From DAOUKH01 sp965261455 (GTDB lineage Bacteria; Chloroflexota; Dehalococcoidia; SHYB01), in the NCBI GenBank assembly GCA_965261455.1, contig OZ253453.1:1240001-1304000 (forward strand): a stretch of DNA of 64,000 nucleotides, written 5' to 3'. Below, in pieces: positions 1-6,965 of the stretch; position 1 is the first letter of the stretch, and every line of letters begins with the position of its first letter. Under the pieces are notes generated by a model, which had not been told where the DNA came from, did no database searches, and was given only the letters and a program-made list of their open reading frames with translations. A program made the translations under genes and the position numbers.

Positions 1-1
1 C

Positions 2-901
2 GCCAACTTTACGCCCTGGCTTGCCGAGAACATATCCCGTTTGGGTGAGGCGCTGGGGCTCGACCTTGAGTTGCAGGAAACCGAGGCCCCTGTCGGCGGT
101 TATTCACTAGACGTTCTGGCGACGGACAATAGCAATCGCAGGGTCGTCATTGAGAATCAATTGGAGTCCACCGATCACAAGCACCTCGGCCAACTGCTGA
201 CCTATGCGGCCGGGTTGGACGCCAACGTCGTTGTCTGGCTCACAAAGGAGTTCCGGGACGAGCACCGGCAGGCGTTGGACTGGCTGAACCAGCATACCGA
301 TGAAGACACGGATTTCTTCGGCGTCACGGTGGAGGCTTGGAAAATCGACGGGTCGAGACCCGCCCCGCACTTCAACCTTGTCGCCACGCCGAATGGTTGG
401 CGCAAAGAAGCGGTCAAGCGATCGCGCGGCGAACGCGGTACCTCAGAGCGCCAAGAGCGGTACAGGGCCTTCTTCCAACAGCTCGTCGATACCCTGCGAG
501 AGAAGTACCGATTCACGAACGACAAGAAGTCAAACAACGTGAGCTGGCGCCAATTCCCGACCGACCACCACGGTGTCAAATATGGAGCAAACTTCGGCGG
601 TCAGAGAAAGGCGCGAGTCGAGGTCTACATCGGTTACGTTGACGGCGAACAGAACACTCGCCTACTCGACGATCTGTCGCGGTACAAGGAGAAGATCGAG
701 GCCGAGCTTGGCCTGTCGCTCGACTGGGAGCAGCCGGAGGATCGGAGAGCGTGCCGGATAGAAGCCGTCCGGCCCGGAAGCATCGAAGACGATGAAGAGG
801 CTCTTGCGGAAACACAGACCTGGATGATCGAAACGCTCCTCGACTTCAAGAGAGTGTTCGATCCCCATCTGGCAAGGCTGACGAAAGAAAACGGCCTCTA
901 A
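2..901 (+). CDS. DUF4268 domain protein, 5' end cut by window
   Basis: The frame is open from the first bases, and the residues before the first possible internal start (NFTPWLAENISRLGEAL) match the usual N-terminus of DUF4268 proteins, so the true start lies upstream of the window. The N-terminal part has a nuclease-like core: a Y-S-L-D-V-L strand, then VVIENQLE and a D-x-K-H-L-x-Q stretch, as in PD-(D/E)XK-like folds. The C-terminal ~140 residues, from about ERQERYRAFF, form the DUF4268 domain. Proteins of this family are often found near restriction or defence genes, but no substrate is known to me. Its GC content looks lower than that of the neighbouring ABC operon. The role is unproven; a nuclease function is inference. 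Confidence 0.85.
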   Translation, partial: ANFTPWLAENISRLGEALGLDLELQETEAPVGGYSLDVLATDNSNRRVVIENQLESTDHKHLGQLLTYAAGLDANVVVWLTKEFRDEHRQALDWLNQHTDEDTDFFGVTVEAWKIDGSRPAPHFNLVATPNGWRKEAVKRSRGERGTSERQERYRAFFQQLVDTLREKYRFTNDKKSNNVSWRQFPTDHHGVKYGANFGGQRKARVEVYIGYVDGEQNTRLLDDLSRYKEKIEAELGLSLDWEQPEDRRACRIEAVRPGSIEDDEEALAETQTWMIETLLDFKRVFDPHLARLTKENGL

Positions 902-911
902 CGCGGGCGCC

Positions 912-1622
912 CTAGGGAATATCCATCTCCCCAAGCCGGCGCACGGTGAGGTAGACGAAGACAATCGTCACCACGGCGGCCCCGATCAGCGCGGCGGGAA
1001 GCTCGATGGCGCGGGATGAGAAGGCGGCCAAGCCTTCCTCGTTCAGTCCGTGCATGATCCCGATGGTGTAGCCCCGGATGCTCAGGTACCGGACGCCGGA
1101 GATCAGGCTCGCCATGAGCCCTTCCCAGAGCAGGACGTAGACCAGCGCGAAGCCGAGCGCCTTGTTGCTCACCAGTCCGGCCCAGGTGAAGAGCGCGGTG
1201 TACGCCGCCACGCCGACCAGGGCGCCGACGCCCGCCGCAGTGGCGGCCCGCGCAGGGGCCTCGTCAACCGCGAGGGCCGCGACGACGACGGCCGCGATCA
1301 CCACGATCGGGCCGGCCACGAGTACCGTCGCGGCAACCTTGGGGAGGACGATGGCCATGCGTGAAATCGGCTTCATCGCCAGCAGGCTGAGCGTCCTGTC
1401 CTCCACCTCGTTGCCGAAGGCCGCCGTCGCCAGCGCCATCACGGCGATGGGCAAGACCGCGGCGATCACCAGCGCGTCGAGCGTCCCGTCTATGATCCCC
1501 TCCTCACCCCCGCCCGCAAGCGCGGCGACCAAGATGGGGAGACCGGCGAGCAGCACCAGCAGGAGCAGCCGGCGGGGGCTTGCCGCCTGACGGAGCGCCA
1601 GGGTGAAGAGCGGAAGGCTCAT
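912..1622 (-). CDS. ABC-2 type transporter permease
   Basis: 236-residue integral membrane protein with about six hydrophobic segments (near residues 17-37, 47-70, 90-117, 125-150, 154-173 and 208-227), the layout of an ABC-2 exporter permease. It is the last gene of a four-gene operon in which permease and ATPase genes alternate. Its ATG overlaps the stop of the preceding ATPase gene as ATGA, so it is probably translationally coupled and pairs with that ATPase. The substrate cannot be read from the sequence; NosY-like and multidrug-type exporters look alike at this level. Confidence 0.85.
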   Translation of the reverse strand: MSLPLFTLALRQAASPRRLLLLVLLAGLPILVAALAGGGEEGIIDGTLDALVIAAVLPIAVMALATAAFGNEVEDRTLSLLAMKPISRMAIVLPKVAATVLVAGPIVVIAAVVVAALAVDEAPARAATAAGVGALVGVAAYTALFTWAGLVSNKALGFALVYVLLWEGLMASLISGVRYLSIRGYTIGIMHGLNEEGLAAFSSRAIELPAALIGAAVVTIVFVYLTVRRLGEMDIP

Positions 1623-2545
1623 CGCTGCACCACGTAGGTGAAGACGCTCTCCAACGAGTCGTCCAGTGGTTCGACCCGGTAGAGGCGGCTGCCGATGTCG
1701 CGGGCGAGGCTCGCCACGGCGGCCTCCAGCTCACCGATGTTCCCCGTGAGGACGTCGATGCCGTCCTCGTCAAGAGAGACCGAGAGCACGTTCTCGACCC
1801 CTATGAGCGCGGCGGCCATCTCCCGCTGCTTGGAGGCGACGATGCGAACTTTGAAGGGGCGTTCGTCCAGTTTCTCGCGGATGGCCCGGAAATCGCCGGA
1901 CGCGGCGAGCTTGCCGCTCACCACGAGCAGGATGCGCTGGGCGAGCACCTCGACTTCTTCGAGGATATGGGACGAGATGAGAATCGTCTTACCGTCCGCC
2001 GCGAGGCGCTCCACAAGGTCCGAAAACTCGAGGCGCTGGCGGGGATCGGTGCCGTTGAGCGGTTCGTCGAGCACTAGGACGTCGGGCTGGTGCACCATAG
2101 TGGCGGCAAGGCGTATGCGCTGCCGCATGCCCCGCGAGTAGGTGCCCACGGCGCGGTCCTGCGCGTCCAACAGGTCCACGGAGCGGACCGCCTCCTCCAC
2201 GGCACCGTCCCACGTCACGCCTTGCAGTTTCGCCGCGAGCTCGACGAACTCTCGGCCCGTCATAAAGGGATAGAGAGCGTCGTGCTCCGGCATCACGCCG
2301 ATGCGCCGATAGAGGTCGGGGTTGCCCCGTGCCGGCTGACCCAAGACCCACACCTCCCCTTCGGAAGGCTTAGCCAGCCCGGCGATTATGTGGAGCAGCG
2401 TCGTCTTGCCCGCGCCGTTCGGGCCGAGGATGCCGGTGACGCCGGGAAACACGTCGAAGCTGACGTCGTTCACCGCGACGACGCTGCCGTACCACTTGGA
2501 GACGGCGTCGACCTCGATGCTCGGTTCGGCGGCGCTGGTACTCAC
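1619..2545 (-). CDS. ABC transporter ATP-binding protein
   Basis: Cytoplasmic ATPase of an ABC-2 exporter. It shows a Walker A GPNGAGKTT, the signature YSRGMRQRIRLA, Walker B VLVLDEPLNGTDP and the H-loop ILISSH. A ~90-residue C-terminal extension follows the nucleotide-binding domain, as in CcmA/NosF-type ATPases. I place the start at the GTG at 2545 because it overlaps the upstream permease stop as GTGA, the coupling used elsewhere in this operon. An in-frame ATG at 2572 would overlap the permease by 31 bases and is the alternative. It probably powers the permease at 912-1622. Confidence 0.9.
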   Translation of the reverse strand: MSTSAAEPSIEVDAVSKWYGSVVAVNDVSFDVFPGVTGILGPNGAGKTTLLHIIAGLAKPSEGEVWVLGQPARGNPDLYRRIGVMPEHDALYPFMTGREFVELAAKLQGVTWDGAVEEAVRSVDLLDAQDRAVGTYSRGMRQRIRLAATMVHQPDVLVLDEPLNGTDPRQRLEFSDLVERLAADGKTILISSHILEEVEVLAQRILLVVSGKLAASGDFRAIREKLDERPFKVRIVASKQREMAAALIGVENVLSVSLDEDGIDVLTGNIGELEAAVASLARDIGSRLYRVEPLDDSLESVFTYVVQR

Positions 2546-3480
2546 AGCTTGATACTCCGGTACCTGTTCCACAGCAGCAGACCTGCCCCGCCGGTCAGAA
2601 GCACGTAGAAGCCGATGGGGAAGACGGCGTGCAACTCGGCCACCGCCTCTCGCGACGGCCCTGCGTCGTCGGGGTCGCGGTCAAAGATCATGGCGTTAAG
2701 GCGCCCCGGCGTATCCCCCAAATGGAGGAGCGCCACGTAAGGCGCGGCGGCGCCGATGGGCCGCTCGCACACCCTTGTCGACCCCTCGGCCCCGTCAGTC
2801 CTCGTGCAGTTCTCAGCGGAGAAACCGTCGGCCACCGCGGAGGATGCCAGCACCGCGGCGATGACGAAGACCGCCGCGTAGGCGCGCCGGGTCGTAAACG
2901 TCGCGACGAGCATCGGCAGGACGGTGAAGAATAGAGCGACGACCACGCCGGCGGCGAGGAACTTCGGTATATCGAGCCAGTTGTCCCGCAGGTAGTCCAA
3001 CGGCTCAGTCGCCGTGAAAATCAGCCCAAGTTGCAGGACGATCTGCCCGGAGTAGACCAGCGCCAAGACGACGCCGAAGAAGGCGAAGAAGCGTGCGCCC
3101 AAGTAGTCCGTCGGGCTCAACGTTCGCACGAGATAGAGCTGGAGCACGTTGTCGCGCCGGTCGGGGATCAGAAGCTCGGGGGCCATGATGGCGCCAAAGA
3201 TCATGAGGACGAGGCCGATGATTTCGTAGTACTCCGCCGGGCCGGGAAGGAAGTCGTCCGCCGGCACCAACGCGAGGATCGCCACGAACACCAGTGCCGG
3301 CGTCATGGCCGACATGAAGAGGAGCACGGGGAGCACCTTGGCCCGCCCGCCGCGGCCGATGCCGAGGAGGCTGCGGACGCCGTTCTCGAAGACGGCGCGG
3401 CGCGCCCGGGCGCGGCCCTCCCGCGGGCCGGTGTAGGGCTGATAGCCGAGATCGAAGACTTCCGCTTGGTCGACTCTCAC
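2542..3480 (-). CDS. ABC-2 type transporter permease
   Basis: 312-residue membrane protein. A soluble, Arg-rich N-terminus (residues 1-45, GYQPYTGPREGRARA) is followed by several transmembrane segments (for example VLPVLLFMSAMTPALVFVAI, and segments near residues 90, 130, 175 and 205), a ~70-residue loop with two Cys, and a last helix near the C-terminus. The start is a GTG whose TG overlaps the TGA of the upstream ATPase (GTGA). It is the second gene of the exporter operon and probably pairs with the ATPase at 3477-4376. The transported substrate is unknown. Confidence 0.85.
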   Translation of the reverse strand: MRVDQAEVFDLGYQPYTGPREGRARARRAVFENGVRSLLGIGRGGRAKVLPVLLFMSAMTPALVFVAILALVPADDFLPGPAEYYEIIGLVLMIFGAIMAPELLIPDRRDNVLQLYLVRTLSPTDYLGARFFAFFGVVLALVYSGQIVLQLGLIFTATEPLDYLRDNWLDIPKFLAAGVVVALFFTVLPMLVATFTTRRAYAAVFVIAAVLASSAVADGFSAENCTRTDGAEGSTRVCERPIGAAAPYVALLHLGDTPGRLNAMIFDRDPDDAGPSREAVAELHAVFPIGFYVLLTGGAGLLLWNRYRSIKL

Positions 3481-4376
3481 GACGGTTTCCTAAAGATGTC
3501 CCTGAGGTCCCGCCGGCGCGGCATCAGCCGGCGCAACCGCGCCCCCGACTCCGCCGCCGCGTCGCGTATCAGGTCGTACTCGGCCTCGCCCGCCTGCTCG
3601 ACGACGAGGACTTTCCCATCGTCAGCGGCGACCACGCCCTTGGCCGCCAGCGTCGCGGCGAACTCCTCGCGCCGGTCCGCCACCTCGATAAGCAGGGTCT
3701 CGGTCTCTTCGGTGAGCTGTGCTACCGAGTCCTGCCTCGTCACGGTCCCGGACTCCAGGACGATCACCGAGTCGGCGACGCGCTCAATATCGCCCATCAG
3801 GTGGGTCGAGAGCATGATGCTGATGCCGAAACCTCGGGCGGTCCGCTTGATTAGGTCAAGCATTTCCTCGCGCCCCGCCGGGTCGAGGCCCGCCGTCGGC
3901 TCATCGAGCAGCACGAGGACCGGGTCGTGGACGAGGGCCTGCGCGAGCTTCACCCGCTGCTTCATTCCGGTGGAGTATTCGCCGATGGGCCGGTAACGCT
4001 CCTCGTCCAACCCCACGTGACGCAGGGTGTCCGCGGCGCGAGTGCGGGCGTACGCGGGCGGAATGCCGCTGACCTGCGCCATGTGCATCAGGAATTCAGA
4101 CGCGGTGACGTTTGGGGGCAGCGACTCGTTCTCTGGCATGTAGCCGATGCGGGCCCGGCCTTCCACTGTCTTGTAGGGCTCCTCCCCAAGCAGCATGGCC
4201 GTCCCTGAGGTGGGGAGGATCAGGCCGAGGAAGAGCTTCATCGCCGTGCTCTTCCCCGCGCCGTTGGGGCCAAGCAGACCCGTGACCCCTTCGTGAACGT
4301 CGAAGCTCGCTTGCTCTAGCGCGATGGTGGAGCCGTAGTGCTTGGTGAGCGCGCGGGCTTCAAGAAGGGCGGGCAT
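3477..4376 (-). CDS. ABC transporter ATP-binding protein, first gene of operon
   Basis: ATPase of an ABC-2 exporter with Walker A GPNGAGKST, signature YSTGMKQRVKLA, Walker B VLLDEPTAGLDP and H-loop STHLMGD, followed by a ~80-residue C-terminal domain. It heads the four-gene operon that runs down to position 912. A TATACT hexamer ends six bases before the ATG (4383-4388), so transcription would start at or next to the A of the start codon and the mRNA is probably leaderless; no Shine-Dalgarno sequence is seen. Two ATPases and two permeases suggest either one hetero-complex or two related exporters. Confidence 0.9.
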   Translation of the reverse strand: MPALLEARALTKHYGSTIALEQASFDVHEGVTGLLGPNGAGKSTAMKLFLGLILPTSGTAMLLGEEPYKTVEGRARIGYMPENESLPPNVTASEFLMHMAQVSGIPPAYARTRAADTLRHVGLDEERYRPIGEYSTGMKQRVKLAQALVHDPVLVLLDEPTAGLDPAGREEMLDLIKRTARGFGISIMLSTHLMGDIERVADSVIVLESGTVTRQDSVAQLTEETETLLIEVADRREEFAATLAAKGVVAADDGKVLVVEQAGEAEYDLIRDAAAESGARLRRLMPRRRDLRDIFRKPS

Positions 4377-4382
4377 GGAGGC

Positions 4383-4388
4383 AGTATA
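4383..4388 (-). promoter_or_regulatory. -10 element of leaderless ABC operon promoter
   Basis: TATACT on the minus strand, separated by six bases from the ATG at 4376. No good -35 is visible. The spacing puts the expected transcription start on the start codon. Confidence 0.5.
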
Positions 4389-4466
4389 AACGACAGCGCC
4401 GCGTTCCGGTCATGCCTCGCCAGTGCGATTCGCCGGAGCGGCGATCATCCGTGGCGGGCGGAGTAG

Positions 4467-5255
4467 CTAGAACTTGGGGTCGCGCTTCTCCTGGAGGGAA
4501 GCGAGGCCCTCCTTCACTTCGGAACCGAGGAAGCCCAGGGTTTCCAGGGCGGCGGAGTAGTCGAAGGCGGTGTGGCCTCCCAGCCGCAGCCATTGGTTGA
4601 GGACGCGCTTGGTGTGGCCGATGGCGATGGGCGGGCCCTTGGCAAGGCGGACGGCCACGTCCATGGCCGTCGTCATGAGCTCGCCGGCGGGGACGGCCAT
4701 GCTGATGAGGCCGATGCGCTCCGCCTCAGCGCCGGTGAGGCTATCGCCGGTGAGCAGGTAGCGCTTCGCCTTCGCCAACCCCATCAGGAGCGGCCACGAC
4801 ATGGCGGCGTGGTCGCCGGCGGCGACGCCGAGCTTGACGTGCCCATCGAGGAGCATGGCGTCCTCCGCGGCGATGCTGATGTCGGCCATGATCGCCACCG
4901 CCAGCCCGCCGCCGAGGGCGTAGCCGTTGATGGCGGAGACGATGGGCTTGTCGAGATTGGTCATGTTGTAGGCGATGGCGCGGGTCTCTTCGAGCAGCCG
5001 GCCGGCGGTGGCGTGGTCGCCGACGCTGGACTCCAGCAGGTCGTAGTCGCCGCCAACGGAGAAGGCGCGGCCCGCGCCGGTGATGAGCACGGAGCGCACC
5101 TCGGGATCGGCGGCGAAGTCGAGCCAGATGCGGCCGGTGTCGGCGTGCATGGCCGCGGTCAGCGCGTTGAGCTTGTCGGGGCGGTTGAAGGTGACGACGG
5201 CAACCCCCTCGCGGTGCTCGACGAGGATGTCGGGGCCGTAGCGGCTGTAGTCCAT
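4467..5255 (-). CDS. Enoyl-CoA hydratase/isomerase family protein
   Basis: 262-residue crotonase-fold protein. It shows the typical entry FNRPDKLNALTA, the oxyanion-hole region ITGAGRAFSVGGDYDLLE and the second loop INGYALGGGLAVAIMADI, with ML-DGHVKLGVAAGDHAA further on. Family members hydrate or isomerise acyl-CoA thioesters; which reaction applies here cannot be told from sequence. I chose the ATG at 5255 because GGAGG lies about nine bases upstream and the crotonase domain starts right after it; the open frame further upstream is a shadow of the neighbouring gene. It follows an OB-fold protein and a thiolase gene, forming a CoA-ester degradation cluster. Confidence 0.92.
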   Translation of the reverse strand: MDYSRYGPDILVEHREGVAVVTFNRPDKLNALTAAMHADTGRIWLDFAADPEVRSVLITGAGRAFSVGGDYDLLESSVGDHATAGRLLEETRAIAYNMTNLDKPIVSAINGYALGGGLAVAIMADISIAAEDAMLLDGHVKLGVAAGDHAAMSWPLLMGLAKAKRYLLTGDSLTGAEAERIGLISMAVPAGELMTTAMDVAVRLAKGPPIAIGHTKRVLNQWLRLGGHTAFDYSAALETLGFLGSEVKEGLASLQEKRDPKF

Positions 5256-5322
5256 GGCTTCGCCTCCGGCTTCGTAGTGCGCCGCGACAGTAGCCCGAAG
5301 TGTGGGCGGGCGCAACTCCGGC

Positions 5323-5763
5323 CTAGGCGGGACGGAAGCGGGGCATGGTGAGATCGGCGCTGACGTCGTCCCAGGCCAGCTCAACGGGCATGTCCACCCG
5401 GACCTCGTCATACGAGCAGCCGACGACGTTGCTGATGAGCTTGACGCCGCCGCAGTCGTCAAGCCGGACAACCGCGACGGCGTAGGGGACGGCGTCCATG
5501 ACGGCAGGGTGGGCTCCGTGATACACCACGGTGTAGGTGAAGACGCGGCCGCGGCCGGCGGACTCGTCGAACTCGAAGTCAAAGCCGCGGCACTTGGGGC
5601 AGACCGCTGACGGCGGGGCTCGGTGGAGCCCGCAATCGGCGCAGCGCTGGACGACGAGGCGGCGCTCACGGCAAGCCTCCCAGAAGGGCGCGGTGATCTC
5701 GTCGGGGGCCGGCGGCGGCATGCCGGGGCCGAAGAGATGCAGCGGAGTCCGTTCATTCGTCAT
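5323..5763 (-). CDS. Zn-ribbon OB-fold protein (DUF35)
   Basis: 146-residue protein of the DUF35 family. A rubredoxin-like zinc ribbon with two Cys pairs, CADCGLHRAPPSAVCPKC (about residues 41-58), is followed by an OB-fold (GRGRVFTYTVVYHGAHPA and a C-terminal P-V-E-L-A-W strand). These proteins are known partners of SCP2-type thiolases, binding CoA or acyl groups within the complex. The gene starts four bases after the stop of the thiolase gene, the usual arrangement, so it was probably its partner. That thiolase frame is now interrupted by a stop codon. Confidence 0.92.
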   Translation of the reverse strand: MTNERTPLHLFGPGMPPPAPDEITAPFWEACRERRLVVQRCADCGLHRAPPSAVCPKCRGFDFEFDESAGRGRVFTYTVVYHGAHPAVMDAVPYAVAVVRLDDCGGVKLISNVVGCSYDEVRVDMPVELAWDDVSADLTMPRFRPA

Positions 5764-5767
5764 GTGG

Positions 5768-6961
5768 TCAGCTCGACTTTGACAGGATGAGGGCGCTGGA
5801 GGGCGACGCCGACGGTCCGGCGACGACGAGAGAAAGCTCGGCGTCGGAGACCTGCGCGGTGGAGTCGCCGCGGATCTGCCGCGCCGCCTCGACGATCATC
5901 TCGAAGCCGTGAACGTTTCCCTCGGCGAGGTTGCCCCCGCTGGTGTTCGAGGGCAGCGCGCCGTCGGGCCACAGCAGGTTCCCTTCCTCGACGAAGCGCC
6001 CGCCCTCGCCCTTCTCGCAGAAGCCGAAGTCCTCGATGGCCATCAGCACTTGGCCGGTGAAGTTCTCGTAGAACTACGCTACGTCGATGTCGGTGGGGCC
6101 GACGCCGGCGCGCTCGTAGACCTCGCGGGCCACGTCCGAGAGGCCGGCAGTCGTCCAGAGGTCGTCGGGCCAGGCCATTCGGTTCGGGCCGTCGCCTTCG
6201 CCCATACCCTGCGCCGCGCCGGCGATGTAGACCGGCGGACGCCGCGGGCGCTTGACGCGCTCCACGCTCGTCACCACCACGGCGCAGGCGCCGTCGCTTT
6301 CCTGGCAGCAATCGTAGAGCCGGTAGGGATCGGCGATGAGGCGCGAGGCCTGGTGGTCGTCGATGGTGATCGGGCGCCCGTGCATCACGGCCCGGGGGTT
6401 GCGCTGGGCGTGGGCGTAGGCCGCGACGGCGATCGCGCCGAACTGGCGGCTCGTGGTGCCGAACTCGTGCATGTGGCGTCGGGCCTGCATGGCGTAGCCC
6501 ACCACCGGGGCGAGCATGCCGAAGGGCGCGGCGAACTGCTGCCCTCCGCCGACAGGCGCATCGCCGCGGATGCCCATGTTGACGCCGGCGCTGGAGCGTC
6601 CCTGCAACGCTCCCTGGCACCGGGAGCGGTAGCAGACCACGACCTCCGCGGTCTCGCTGTAGACCGCCATCGCGGCATTGTGGACGATGCCGCAGGCGGC
6701 GTTGCCCCCGCCAGGGTAGAGGTTGGCGAAGCGCAAATGAGGAACGCCGAGCGCCTGCGCCACGGCGGACGCCTCGCTCTTCTCCATGGCATAGGTGGCG
6801 AAGCCGTCGACGTCGCCCATGGTGAGACCCGCGTCTTCGACCGCCTTGAGCACCGCCTCGCAGGCCAGCGCGAACTCAGGCCGCTTCGCCTGCCCCCGCT
6901 TCGAGTACTCCGTCTCGCCGACGCCGGCGATGCACGTCTGGCCCCGCGGTGCCCACGTCAT
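5768..6961 (-). pseudogene. SCP2-like thiolase interrupted by an in-frame TAG
   Basis: Read through its single internal stop, this frame gives a ~397-residue SCP2/lipid-transfer-type thiolase. The start is the ATG at 6961 (MTWAPRGQTCIAGVGETEYS), and LYPGGGNAACGIVHNAAMAV covers the region around the catalytic Cys. At 6074-6076 the codon before FYENFTGQ is TAG; homologous thiolases have E or Q there (DVA-E/Q-FYENF), so one base change explains it. The downstream part continues in the same frame (VLMAIEDFGFCEKGEGG to the TGA at 5768-5770) and stays well conserved, so the lesion is recent or a base-calling error. Without readthrough the product lacks the C-terminal third and should be inactive. 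The DUF35 partner gene follows. Confidence 0.85.
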
Positions 6962-6965
6962 GCCG

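Noticed and set aside
3031..3996. 321-codon plus-strand frame across the ABC genes
   Set aside because: It is antisense to the permease and ATPase genes, with a His/Asp/Glu-rich composition typical of shadows.
6074..6076. TAG in the thiolase read as pyrrolysine
   Set aside because: Pyrrolysine is confined to few enzyme families and requires pyl genes; the position has E or Q in homologues, so a nonsense change or error is simpler.
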